Origin: an uncultured Pelagibacteraceae bacterium
GTDB lineage: Bacteria; Pseudomonadota; Alphaproteobacteria; Pelagibacterales; Pelagibacteraceae
Direction: 5' to 3'
Length of the DNA: 64,000 bases
Assembly: GCA_902556905.1 (NCBI GenBank)
Contig: CACDYK010000001.1
Span: 123,272 to 187,271 of the forward strand
Shown here in pieces: positions 19,329 through 28,494 of the stretch. The first letter of the stretch is position 1; every line of letters begins with the position of its first letter. A program made the position numbers and the translations under genes. The notes beneath the pieces are model-generated. The model was not told where the DNA came from. It did no database searches and saw nothing but the letters and a program-made list of their open reading frames with translations.

Positions 19329-20414
19329 ATGCTTTATCAATTTTTACTAAATTTCGTTGATGCATTTGGATTTCTAAACGTTTTTAAGTATATAACTTTT
19401 AGAACAGGATTATCCTTATTCACCTCATTAATTATAGTTTTGTTAATTGGAGGACCTTTTATAAGTTTTTTTTCAAATAGAAAAATTTTAGATCCTATAC
19501 GTGATGATGGTCCACAAGATCATATTGTAAAAAAAATTGGTACTCCAACAATGGGAGGAGTAATAATTTTATTTGGATTACTATTTTCTGTTTTATGTTG
19601 GGGGGATTTATCAAACATAAGTGTTTTGTTCTGTGTTTATATTGCTATTTCATTTGGTTTGCTAGGAGCATTTGATGATTATAAAAAAATAAAACACAAT
19701 AATTCTTCAGGTATTTCATCTAAATTTAAAATTTTATCGCAGTTTTTATTGGCTATATTGGGAATTAGTTTATTTGTTTACTTTGTCGATTATCAAGAAA
19801 TTACTAATTTATATTTTCCATTTTTTAAAAATTTAATAATTAATCTTGGATGGTTCTTTATTCCTTTTTCTGTATTTGTGATTGTTGGTTCATCAAATGC
19901 AGTTAATTTAACAGATGGACTAGATGGATTAGCTACAGTCCCTGTAATCTTAGTCGCAGGGTGTTTTGCTTTTATAAGTTACGTAACAGGAAATATTGTT
20001 TTTTCTGATTATTTACAAATTCCATACATTGAAGGTACTGGTGAAGTTTCAATTTTCTGTGGAGCTATAATGGGATCATGTTTAGGGTTTTTGTGGTTTA
20101 ATGCACCGCCAGCTAAAATTTTTATGGGTGATACAGGTTCTTTAGCTCTCGGAGGCTCTTTAGGGGCTGTAGGAATAATTACAAAACATGAAATAGTATT
20201 AGCAATTACAGGTGGCCTATTTGTTCTTGAGGCTGTATCTGTGATGGTGCAAGTAATTTCTTTTAAATTAACTGGAAAAAGAATTTTTAGAATGGCACCA
20301 ATACACCATCATTTTGAAAAGAAAGGATGGCCCGAGTCAACAGTCGTAATAAGATTTTGGATCATTTCAATTATTTTAGCAATGATAGGTCTTGCTACAT
20401 TGAAATTAAGATAA
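19329..20414 (+). CDS. mraY: Phospho-N-acetylmuramoyl-pentapeptide transferase
   Basis: Integral membrane enzyme that makes lipid I from UDP-MurNAc-pentapeptide and undecaprenyl phosphate. The 361 residues, about ten transmembrane helices, carry GTPTMGG, the catalytic loop motifs AFDDYKKI and LTDGLDGLA, and the C-terminal NAPPAKIFMGDTGS and MAPIHHHFE signatures. It starts immediately after murEF, and its TAA overlaps the murD ATG by one base. Confidence 0.97.
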   Translation: MLYQFLLNFVDAFGFLNVFKYITFRTGLSLFTSLIIVLLIGGPFISFFSNRKILDPIRDDGPQDHIVKKIGTPTMGGVIILFGLLFSVLCWGDLSNISVLFCVYIAISFGLLGAFDDYKKIKHNNSSGISSKFKILSQFLLAILGISLFVYFVDYQEITNLYFPFFKNLIINLGWFFIPFSVFVIVGSSNAVNLTDGLDGLATVPVILVAGCFAFISYVTGNIVFSDYLQIPYIEGTGEVSIFCGAIMGSCLGFLWFNAPPAKIFMGDTGSLALGGSLGAVGIITKHEIVLAITGGLFVLEAVSVMVQVISFKLTGKRIFRMAPIHHHFEKKGWPESTVVIRFWIISIILAMIGLATLKLR

Positions 20415-21730
20415 TGATAGATAATAAAAATATTTTTTTAAAAAAAAAAATATTAATTTATGGTCTTGGAAAAAGTGGACTATCTACATATAAATTTTTA
20501 AATAAGAAAGCTAAAGTATATTTATTTGATGATAATTTAAAAAAAAAATTTAGACATCAACCCAAGCAATGGATAATTAATATTAAAGAAATATCTAAAA
20601 TAAAACTTGATATAATTATTATTAGTCCTGGAATTGATATTTTAAATTGTAAATTATCTAAATTTCTAAAAAAAAATGAGTCTAAAATTTATACAGATTT
20701 GGATATATTCTACTCATTTTACAAAAACAAAAGCATCACCATTACTGGAACTAATGGGAAATCAACCACAGCTAAAATATTGCATGATATTTTATCAGAT
20801 CAAAACTATGATTGTAGGTTGATTGGCAACATTGGAAATCCAGTATTATCTGAGAAAAAAATTATTAAAAAAACTGTTTTTGTGATTGAAGCTTCATCAT
20901 ATCAATTAGATTATAGTCAATTATTTACCTCAAAATACTCAGTAATACTCAATATAAGTCCTGATCACATAGAGAGACACAGAAACTTAAAAAATTATAT
21001 TAATGCCAAATTTAAATTATTAAATTCTCAGTCGAGAGAGTCTATAGCATTTGTTAAAAAAAATGATTTATTAATAAATAAAAAGCTAAATAGTAAAAAA
21101 TATAATCCAAAAATTATTAGAGTTGATTTAAAAAAAACAAATAAAAAAATTAAACAATTAAAGAATAAGTATTTTTTATCTGCAGGTAACCAAGAAAATT
21201 TATCATTCGTCTTGAAGATTTCTGAAACATTAAATTTAAACAGTAAAAAATTAATAAAAACTTTAAATAGATTTAAAGGTTTAAAATATCGACAACAAAT
21301 TATCTATGAAAATAAAAATTTAATAATAATTAATGACTCTAAGTCCACAAGTTTTGCTTCATCAGAAAATCTGTTAAAAAATTTAAAAAATGTTTATTGG
21401 ATTTTGGGTGGTATTCCTAAAAAAGGTGACCAATTAAACCTATCTAAAAAACATTGCAAGAATTTTAAAACATTTATTTTTGGAAATAATCATAAAGAAT
21501 TTAAAAAAAATATCAAAAATAAGCTAACTATAAAGCATTTTAAATATTTGAAAGAAATATTAAATGAAATATTTTTTGATTTAAAAGATAAAAAATTAAA
21601 AAAAAATATTATTTTCTTTAGTCCAGCTGGAGCATCATTTGATAGCTTTAAAAATTTTGAAGATAGAGGAAAATATTTTAACCAATTAATAAAAAAATTT
21701 ATTAATGCAAAACAACAGCTTTTTATATAA
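20414..21730 (+). CDS. murD: UDP-N-acetylmuramoylalanine-D-glutamate ligase
   Basis: Adds D-glutamate to UDP-MurNAc-L-Ala. I choose the ATG at 20414, which overlaps the mraY stop (TAATG), giving 438 residues. The longer reading frame from 20327 would run through the end of mraY and adds unrelated residues. Visible motifs are the N-terminal YGLGKSG, the ATP loop TGTNGKSTT, and the C-terminal NDSKSTSFAS and GGIPKKGD blocks. It is Lys/Asn-rich and more divergent than its neighbours, but all Mur-ligase landmarks are present. Confidence 0.93.
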   Translation: MIDNKNIFLKKKILIYGLGKSGLSTYKFLNKKAKVYLFDDNLKKKFRHQPKQWIINIKEISKIKLDIIIISPGIDILNCKLSKFLKKNESKIYTDLDIFYSFYKNKSITITGTNGKSTTAKILHDILSDQNYDCRLIGNIGNPVLSEKKIIKKTVFVIEASSYQLDYSQLFTSKYSVILNISPDHIERHRNLKNYINAKFKLLNSQSRESIAFVKKNDLLINKKLNSKKYNPKIIRVDLKKTNKKIKQLKNKYFLSAGNQENLSFVLKISETLNLNSKKLIKTLNRFKGLKYRQQIIYENKNLIIINDSKSTSFASSENLLKNLKNVYWILGGIPKKGDQLNLSKKHCKNFKTFIFGNNHKEFKKNIKNKLTIKHFKYLKEILNEIFFDLKDKKLKKNIIFFSPAGASFDSFKNFEDRGKYFNQLIKKFINAKQQLFI

Positions 21731-22832
21731 ATTTTACTATCAATGGTGGAAGAGTATAGATAAACCAATCTTTTTAATTATAAGTTTGTTATTTGCAATT
21801 GGACTTTTTTTTTCATTAGTTTCAACATCACTAATTGCTTCAGACAAATTGGATACAAATAGCTATTTCTTCTTTTTTAAGCATTTAATTTATATTTTTA
21901 TTGGAATAATTATTATTTATATTTTTTCTTCTTTGAAAACTAATCAATTATTTCATTACTCATATTTTCTTTTTTTTGTTACTTTAATTTCTTTATTTTT
22001 AGTTCCAATTACAGGTGTTGAAGTTAAGGGATCAAAGAGATGGATAGATTTATTTTTTTTACCAAGATTTCAACCAATTGAATTATTAAAACCTTTTTTA
22101 ATTATTGTAATTTCAAGTATTCTTTGTAGTAATAGAAGTTCAAATCTCTATTCTAAATATTTATTATCAATTGTCTTAGTATCAATAATCTCCTTACTTC
22201 TTGTAATGCAACCAGATATTGGGCAAACTCTTCTTATTGTTTTCTCTTGGGTAGTTTTAATTTTTACCTCCGGTATCAATATCTTTATTCTTTTTGGTCT
22301 TTCTATATTCGCTTTTATTTCACTAGTTTATTTAATTATGTACGTCCCAAAGTTTGATTATATTCAAAGTAGGATTTTTTCTTTTTTTAACAGAGATGTT
22401 GGAACACATAATTTTCAATCTGATAAGGCTATTGAGTCCATTACAAGTGGTGGTTATTTTGGTAAAGGAATTGGTGAAGGAACTTTGAAAAATCGAGTTC
22501 CTGAGGCACATACTGATTATATCATATCTGTAATTTCTGAAGAGTTTGGTGTTGTTGCCATAATATTAATATTATTATTATTTTTAATATTTATTTATAT
22601 GGTCTTTAAAAAAATAAATTATGAGAAAGATGATAAAACCAAACTTATTTTAGTTGGATGTATAAGCTTAATACTAATGCAAGCAACTATTCATGTGGGT
22701 GTAAATATTAGACTATTTCCTACAACAGGTATGACTCTACCATTTTTGAGTTATGGAGGTTCTTCAATAGTAAGTATCTCGATACTCTCAGGAATAATTC
22801 TAAATTTAACTAAAAGAAAAATAGAAAATTAA
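21705..22832 (+). CDS. ftsW: Septal peptidoglycan glycosyltransferase FtsW (SEDS family)
   Basis: Polytopic membrane polymerase that works with FtsI at the septum. The 375 residues have about ten hydrophobic segments. Characteristic SEDS sequences are the GSKRWIDL motif, EFGVVA preceded by HTDYIISVISE, and the C-terminal TGMTLPFLSYGGSS. It overlaps the 3' end of murD by 26 bases and abuts murG directly. Confidence 0.95.
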   Translation: MQNNSFLYKFYYQWWKSIDKPIFLIISLLFAIGLFFSLVSTSLIASDKLDTNSYFFFFKHLIYIFIGIIIIYIFSSLKTNQLFHYSYFLFFVTLISLFLVPITGVEVKGSKRWIDLFFLPRFQPIELLKPFLIIVISSILCSNRSSNLYSKYLLSIVLVSIISLLLVMQPDIGQTLLIVFSWVVLIFTSGINIFILFGLSIFAFISLVYLIMYVPKFDYIQSRIFSFFNRDVGTHNFQSDKAIESITSGGYFGKGIGEGTLKNRVPEAHTDYIISVISEEFGVVAIILILLLFLIFIYMVFKKINYEKDDKTKLILVGCISLILMQATIHVGVNIRLFPTTGMTLPFLSYGGSSIVSISILSGIILNLTKRKIEN

Positions 22833-23900
22833 ATGAAAAGTAAGATTTTAATCTCTACAGGAGGATCTGGTGGACATGTTATTCCCGCAATTACAATACA
22901 TGATCATTTAAAAGAAAATTACGATATATTAATTTCAAGTGATGTAAGAGGTCTTAAATACCTTGATGACAAATTTTATAATACCTTTGTTATTGATACA
23001 CCCAAGTTAAATAATTTTATTTCATTGCCTCTATCAATTTTAAAAGTATTTTTTTTAACTTTAAGATCATTGATGTTATTAAAAAAAGAAGAAATACAAA
23101 TTCTTATTTCAACAGGTGGATATATGTCACTACCTTTATGTATAGCCGCAAGAATATTAAACATTAAAATTTATTTGTTAGAACCAAACATGGTAATTGG
23201 AAGAGCAAATAAATTTTTTCTCAAATTTTGTAAAAAAATTATATGTTATTCAGAAAATATTATTAGTTTTCCAAAAGAGTATAAATATAAGTTAAAAACT
23301 ACAAATCCCCTTATAAGAAAGAAATATTACAAAAAAAAATTAAAAGAAAATGATAACGAAAAATTTACTTTAATAATAATTGGTGGAAGCCAAGGTGCAC
23401 AAATATTTGATCAGATTTTACATCATTCAATTATTAGAGTTTCAAAGATAAAACCTTTAAAAGTAATTCATCAAACAAATCAAAAGAATATAGGTGATCT
23501 CAAAAATCTATATTTAGAAAATAAGATTGACAATACTGTTTTCAGTTTTGATCAAAATCTTAACATATTAATAGACCAAGCAGATTTATGCATAACAAGA
23601 GCTGGTGCCTCTAGTTTAGCTGAAATTTCTTTATCTAAAAAACCATTTATAGCTATTCCCTTACCAAGTTCTAAGGATAATCATCAACTAGAAAATGCTA
23701 ATTATTATAAAAATAAAGGTTGTTGTTGGGTTGTTGATCAAATTAATTTTGACAAAATAAAATTTGAAAATTTATTACTAAATATAGTGAGCAATAAAAA
23801 CGAAATACTTTTTAAAAAAAACAATTTAGAAAAATTAAATTATCAAAACACATGGAATAATGTTAATCAAAATTTATTAAATATTATTAATGAAAATTAA
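22833..23900 (+). CDS. murG: Lipid II synthase (UDP-GlcNAc transferase) MurG
   Basis: GT28 glycosyltransferase that adds GlcNAc to lipid I on the inner face of the membrane. The 355 residues carry the N-terminal glycine-rich loop STGGSGGHVIPA, the GGYMSLP motif, a second glycine-rich loop IIGGSQGAQIFD, and the C-terminal donor-binding RAGASSLAEIS and DNHQLENA segments. It starts right after ftsW and overlaps murC by 11 bases. Confidence 0.96.
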   Translation: MKSKILISTGGSGGHVIPAITIHDHLKENYDILISSDVRGLKYLDDKFYNTFVIDTPKLNNFISLPLSILKVFFLTLRSLMLLKKEEIQILISTGGYMSLPLCIAARILNIKIYLLEPNMVIGRANKFFLKFCKKIICYSENIISFPKEYKYKLKTTNPLIRKKYYKKKLKENDNEKFTLIIIGGSQGAQIFDQILHHSIIRVSKIKPLKVIHQTNQKNIGDLKNLYLENKIDNTVFSFDQNLNILIDQADLCITRAGASSLAEISLSKKPFIAIPLPSSKDNHQLENANYYKNKGCCWVVDQINFDKIKFENLLLNIVSNKNEILFKKNNLEKLNYQNTWNNVNQNLLNIINEN

Positions 23901-25284
23901 ATTAGCAAAATCAGAGATTATTCACTTCATAGGAATAGGTGGAATAGGTATGAGTGGATTGTCCCTTATAATGAGAGGTAAAGGTTTTAAAGTTCAAGGT
24001 AGCGATATTGCTAGTAATAAAAATATTGAAAGATTAAAAAAAGAGAAAATAAAGATTGCAATTGGACATAAAAAACAAAATATAAATAAAGCCACCATTA
24101 TCGTAGTTTCTTCTGCTATAAAAAAAAATAATCAAGAAATAATAGAGGCAAAAAAAAAACAATTACCAATTTATAAAAGAGGAGAAATGCTTGCAAATAT
24201 TGTTTCTCTAACAAAAAATATTGTAGTTGTTGGCTCCCATGGAAAAACAACCACAACATCACTAATTGCTTCAATTTTCCAAGAAACTAAAATAGATCCA
24301 ACCATTATTAATGGAGGAGTAATAAATTCTATAAATAATTCTGCTAAACTAGGCAAAAGTGACTGGTCAATCCTTGAAGCTGATGAGTCAGATGGTAGTT
24401 TTGTCTATATTCCACCCACTTACTCAATAATAACCAACATAGATAGAGAACATATGGATTTTTATAGTTCGATGGATGAGTTAAATAAATATTTTACTAA
24501 GTTTGTAAATAAAGTTCCATCCTTTGGAAAATCTTTTATTTGCATCGATGATAAGAATAATAAAAATTTAATTAAGAAACTAAGTAATAAAAACTTTTAT
24601 ACATATGGAACTGATACAAAATCAAATTTCTGCATTAAGAATATCAAACAATCAAAAGACTATTCTGAGTTTGATTTAAAGATAATTTTACCAAATAAAA
24701 AAAATAGATTAATTAAAAAAATTAAGATACCCCTTTTAGGAATACACAATATTAGAAATTCAGTTGCAGCATCAGCCTTAGCTATTACAGTTGGATTGAC
24801 AGTTTCAAGTATTAAAAAAGGTTTAAAAAATTTTAAAGGAGTTCAAAGAAGATTTAACAAGATTTTTACATTTAATAAAGTCGACTTTTTTGATGATTAT
24901 GCTCATCATCCAACTGAAATTAAAGTTGTCTTGGATGGAGTAAATAGCGTTTATAAAGGTTATGAAAAAATATGTATTTTTCAACCACACAGAATATCAA
25001 GATTAATAGATTTAAAAAAAGAATTTACTTATGCGTTTAAGAACGCTGATAAAGTAATTTTGATGCCTATTTATACCGCTGGTGAAAAAATGTCATTAGG
25101 ATTTAAATATGAAAATTTTGCTAGAGAAATAATCAAAAACTCAAAAGTAAAACTATTTTTAGCAGATGATAGGATTCAATTAGCAAAATACATTAAAAAT
25201 AATATTTATGGAAAAAAAATAGTTATTGGAATGGGTGCAGGTACTATCTCAACATGGATGAGAGAAATGCCTAAATACTTGTAG
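23890..25284 (+). CDS. murC: UDP-N-acetylmuramate-L-alanine ligase
   Basis: First Mur ligase of peptidoglycan precursor synthesis. The 464 residues show FIGIGGIGMSGLS at the N-terminal UDP-binding fold, the ATP loop GSHGKTTTTS, the EADESDGSF motif and the C-terminal FDDYAHHPTEI block. Length is normal. It overlaps murG at its start and murB by one base at its end. Confidence 0.97.
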   Translation: MKIKLAKSEIIHFIGIGGIGMSGLSLIMRGKGFKVQGSDIASNKNIERLKKEKIKIAIGHKKQNINKATIIVVSSAIKKNNQEIIEAKKKQLPIYKRGEMLANIVSLTKNIVVVGSHGKTTTTSLIASIFQETKIDPTIINGGVINSINNSAKLGKSDWSILEADESDGSFVYIPPTYSIITNIDREHMDFYSSMDELNKYFTKFVNKVPSFGKSFICIDDKNNKNLIKKLSNKNFYTYGTDTKSNFCIKNIKQSKDYSEFDLKIILPNKKNRLIKKIKIPLLGIHNIRNSVAASALAITVGLTVSSIKKGLKNFKGVQRRFNKIFTFNKVDFFDDYAHHPTEIKVVLDGVNSVYKGYEKICIFQPHRISRLIDLKKEFTYAFKNADKVILMPIYTAGEKMSLGFKYENFAREIIKNSKVKLFLADDRIQLAKYIKNNIYGKKIVIGMGAGTISTWMREMPKYL

Positions 25285-26189
25285 TGAACATGAATAAAGA
25301 GGATTTATTATTTGAATTTAAACAAAATATTAAATTTGATTATAATTTAAAAAAAAAAAATTGGTTTAATATAGGTGGCAACACTAAAATTTACTATAAA
25401 GCAGATAATTTAAAAGAATTAACTAAATTCTTAAAAATAATAGGGAATAAAGAGAAAATATTTGTTCTAGGCGGGGGATCAAATACATTATTTACCGACA
25501 AAACTTATGATGGAGTTGTAATTAAGCTATCTAATAATTTTAATAATATTTCTCTTTTATTAGGAGATATAATTATTGCTGGAAGTTCTGTTAGTGATAA
25601 ATCACTTTCAGAATTTGCAATGAATAATAATTTGGGTGGATTTGAATTTTTATCTTGTATACCAGGAACAGTTGGAGGAGGTATAAAAATGAACGCAGGT
25701 TGCTTCAATAGAGAATTTAAAGACATTTTAATTTCAGTACAAGCTATCAATAAATCAGGGAAGGTTATAATGATACCAGCTAAAGAAATAGATTTTAAAT
25801 ATAGAGATAGTGGATTGTCTAACGATTTAATTTTTTTAAGTGCATCTTTTAAGGGTTTTGAAAAAAAATCAAATTTAATAAAGAAAGAAATGATAAAATT
25901 AAAAGAAAAAAAGGAAAAAGCGCAACCTACAAGAATTAAAACTAGTGGGAGTACTTTTAAAAATCCTTTAGATCAATCAGATAAAAAAGTTTGGCAATTA
26001 ATAAAAGAATCAGTCCCTTTAAAAAAATCATTTGGAGATGCTTGTATTTCAGAAAAACATTGTAATTTTTTTGTAAACAAAGGTGATGCTAAGTTTGATG
26101 ATATGAAAAAATTAATAGATTTTGTATCTGAAAGTGTTTTGAAAAAAACTGGTGTAAAGTTAGAAACAGAAATAAAAATTTTAGAATAA
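25284..26189 (+). CDS. murB: UDP-N-acetylenolpyruvoylglucosamine reductase
   Basis: FAD-dependent enzyme that completes UDP-MurNAc. The 301 residues contain the FAD-binding GGGSNTLFTD, the SCIPGTVGGGIKMNAGCF block and the family motif YRDSGLS. The catalytic serine region GSTFKNP near residue 218 and a C-terminal acid (ETEIKILE) are present. Translation may start at the GTG that overlaps the murC stop, or at the ATG two codons later. Confidence 0.95.
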   Translation: MNMNKEDLLFEFKQNIKFDYNLKKKNWFNIGGNTKIYYKADNLKELTKFLKIIGNKEKIFVLGGGSNTLFTDKTYDGVVIKLSNNFNNISLLLGDIIIAGSSVSDKSLSEFAMNNNLGGFEFLSCIPGTVGGGIKMNAGCFNREFKDILISVQAINKSGKVIMIPAKEIDFKYRDSGLSNDLIFLSASFKGFEKKSNLIKKEMIKLKEKKEKAQPTRIKTSGSTFKNPLDQSDKKVWQLIKESVPLKKSFGDACISEKHCNFFVNKGDAKFDDMKKLIDFVSESVLKKTGVKLETEIKILE

Positions 26190-26190
26190 A

Positions 26191-27105
26191 TTGAAAAAAA
26201 AAATACTAATAATCGCTGGTGGAATCTCAAAAGAAAGATTAATTAGTCTTGATACGGGTTCGCAAGTTGCTAAAGAGCTTAAAAAAAATGGTTATAAAGT
26301 AAAAATTTCTGAACCTGACGGCAAATTATCAAAAAATATTAATCAATTTAAACCTAATATTATATTTAATGCATTACATGGACAGTTTGGTGAAGATGGT
26401 TATATACAAACGATCCTAGAAGGATTTAAAATACCATATACTCATTCAGGAGTGATTGCCTCTTCATTAGCAATGGATAAAGTAATATCGAAAAAAATTT
26501 TTATAAAAAACAAAATCAATACCCCCAAATATATTAAATATTCTTATGAAGAAAATAATTTTGACTTGATAAAAAATATTGAAAAGAAGTTAAAATTTCC
26601 AGTCGTATTAAAACCAATTAACGAAGGCTCAAGTGTAAATGTTTTTATTTGTACAAAAAAAAATATTTCAAGAGTTTTAAGTTCAATGAAAATTTATAAA
26701 GAGATCATGATAGAGGAGTTTATTGGTGGGAGAGAAATTCAAGTTGCAATCATGGGCAATAAAAAATTAGGAGCAATAGAGCTTAAACCAAAAAGAAAAT
26801 TTTATGATTATGAAGCTAAATATAGCGTAAATGCAAAAACTGAACATATAATTCCAGTTAAACTTCCAAAAAATAAATTAAATGAGGTAATGGACTTGTC
26901 ATTTAAAGCACACAAGATTATTGGTTGTAAGGGAGTCACTAGATCAGATTTTAAATTTTATAAAAATAAGTTTTATTTGCTAGAGATTAATACTCAGCCA
27001 GGTATGACAAAATTATCTCTTGTTCCAGAAATAGCAAAATATAGAGGAATTTCCTTTATAAAACTAATTGAGTGGATTTTAAAAGATGCAACAACGAAAA
27101 AGTAA
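26191..27105 (+). CDS. ddl: D-alanine-D-alanine ligase
   Basis: ATP-grasp enzyme that makes the D-Ala-D-Ala dipeptide used by the MurF half of the fusion upstream. The 304 residues include IIAGGISKERLISLDTG, the FNALHGQFGEDG motif, the ATP-grasp segment FPVVLKPINEGSSVNV and the C-terminal LLEINTQPGMT. The start codon is a TTG one base after the murB stop; the following KKKILIIAGG matches the family N-terminus. It overlaps ftsQ by 20 bases. Confidence 0.94.
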   Translation: MKKKILIIAGGISKERLISLDTGSQVAKELKKNGYKVKISEPDGKLSKNINQFKPNIIFNALHGQFGEDGYIQTILEGFKIPYTHSGVIASSLAMDKVISKKIFIKNKINTPKYIKYSYEENNFDLIKNIEKKLKFPVVLKPINEGSSVNVFICTKKNISRVLSSMKIYKEIMIEEFIGGREIQVAIMGNKKLGAIELKPKRKFYDYEAKYSVNAKTEHIIPVKLPKNKLNEVMDLSFKAHKIIGCKGVTRSDFKFYKNKFYLLEINTQPGMTKLSLVPEIAKYRGISFIKLIEWILKDATTKK

Positions 27106-27751
27106 AAAAATTTTAATATACTTTTTTCTATTACTGTTAGTTGGCTCAATAAATAATATCAATCTTAATACTTTAGAATTACAGAATATTAATGATATTA
27201 ATATTATTGGATTAGAGGTTGAGGATAAGTCAAGTTTACATCAAAAAATAAAAAATTTTCATCTTAATAATGTTTTTTCAATCAGTAAAATTGATCTAAT
27301 TAATGAAATTGAATCAAATTCTATAATAGAAAAATATTCTATTTTTAAAAGATACCCATCTTCACTAGATGTTAATATTGAAAAAACAAAATTTTTAGCA
27401 AGAACAAATAAAAATGGCCAAATTTTTTATATTGGCTCTAATGGACGATTTATCAAAAATGATTTTTTAAATAATCAATTACCTTTTATTTTTGGAAATC
27501 CAAAGTTGGATGAATTTTTTAGAATTAAAAAAATTATCGATGAATCTAAAATTTCTTACATAGAGATAAAAAATTTATATTTTTTTCCATCAAAAAGATG
27601 GGATTTAGAATTAAGAGATAGCACTATAATAAAATTACCAAATGATAATGTTAATCTTGCCATTAATTTGGCAATAAAATTTTTAGATGATAATAAGCTT
27701 ATAGATGCCAGGATTGAAAATCAAATTATTTTAAATGACTCAAGTAACTAA
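27086..27751 (+). CDS. ftsQ: Division protein FtsQ
   Basis: Bitopic divisome protein of the FtsQ/DivIB family, 221 residues. It has a short basic cytoplasmic tail, a transmembrane helix at about residues 9-22, a POTRA domain (INIIGLEVEDKSSL onward) and a FtsQ beta domain with the RYPSSLDVNIEKTKFLAR segment. It is somewhat short for an alphaproteobacterial FtsQ. Position between ddl and the ftsA-like gene supports the call. The next gene starts inside its last 17 bases. Confidence 0.88.
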   Translation: MQQRKSKKILIYFFLLLLVGSINNINLNTLELQNINDINIIGLEVEDKSSLHQKIKNFHLNNVFSISKIDLINEIESNSIIEKYSIFKRYPSSLDVNIEKTKFLARTNKNGQIFYIGSNGRFIKNDFLNNQLPFIFGNPKLDEFFRIKKIIDESKISYIEIKNLYFFPSKRWDLELRDSTIIKLPNDNVNLAINLAIKFLDDNKLIDARIENQIILNDSSN

Positions 27752-28430
27752 TTTTGAAACTTTTCTATTTATATCTAAAAACAAATATCAAATATTTGTT
27801 TACGACAAAGATAATTTAAAAAATTTATACATTGAGGAAATTAAGTTTAATGATGGGATTGAGTTAGACAATCTTTCAAATTTTTTAGACGAAAATATTT
27901 ATAAAATTGAAAAAAATATAAATAATTTTATTAGAAATATCATTTTGATAATAGAAGATGATAAAGTTTTAGAATTAGGTATATCAATAAAAAAAAAATA
28001 TTATGAAAAACATATATATCAAAAATATCTAGAAAGCAGTTTAGTAGAACTTAAAGAAGTGTTTAAAGAAAATTATCAAGATCAAACTATTATGCACATG
28101 ATTATTGTAAATAATGATAAAAATGAGAATAATTTTCAATTAAATAATCTTAATAATAATGATGATTGCTTATTTTTAGAGGTGAATTTTATTTCTATTC
28201 CAAACAACTTAACTTTTTATTTTGATAAGTTGTTAGAAAATTATCAAATCAAGATTAAACGCTATATGTCAGGTAATTACATTAAAAGTTATTTTGATAA
28301 AGATGAAACAGATTTATTTATGATAGCATATAAACTAAATAATGGTCTAAATATAAATGAAGTTCAGCTAGTCTCAAAAAGTATTGAAAAAAAAGGCTTT
28401 TTTGAAAAATTTTTTCAACTATTTAGCTAA
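27735..28430 (+). CDS. Reduced FtsA-like protein (domains 2A/2B apparently lost)
   Basis: A 231-residue protein at the position where ftsA (about 410 residues) normally lies, between ftsQ and lpxC. Read against E. coli FtsA, residues 1-85 follow the order of subdomain 1A, and MHMIIVNND (from residue 120) aligns with VHLITCHND of subdomain 1C. KLLENYQIKIKR further on aligns with KAVERCGLKVDQ, and the segment ending IAYKLNNG with VVDIGGG. The sequence then jumps straight to EKKGFFEKFFQLFS, an amphipathic helix like the FtsA membrane-targeting tail. The phosphate-1 glycines are gone and nothing corresponds to 2A or 2B, so ATP binding is unlikely. The alternative is an unrelated Asn/Lys-rich protein. 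Identity is low; the call rests on position, order of matches and the tail. Confidence 0.62.
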   Translation: MTQVTNFETFLFISKNKYQIFVYDKDNLKNLYIEEIKFNDGIELDNLSNFLDENIYKIEKNINNFIRNIILIIEDDKVLELGISIKKKYYEKHIYQKYLESSLVELKEVFKENYQDQTIMHMIIVNNDKNENNFQLNNLNNNDDCLFLEVNFISIPNNLTFYFDKLLENYQIKIKRYMSGNYIKSYFDKDETDLFMIAYKLNNGLNINEVQLVSKSIEKKGFFEKFFQLFS

Positions 28431-28494
28431 ATGTGTTTTTTCCAGTAATATTTGTTGTTTTCAAAATTTCTTAGAAGCAAATTAAAAGACTTAA

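Noticed and set aside
20327..20413. Upstream start for murD giving 467 residues
   Set aside because: The added 29 residues lie inside the end of mraY and match nothing in MurD; the ATG at 20414 gives the normal N-terminus.
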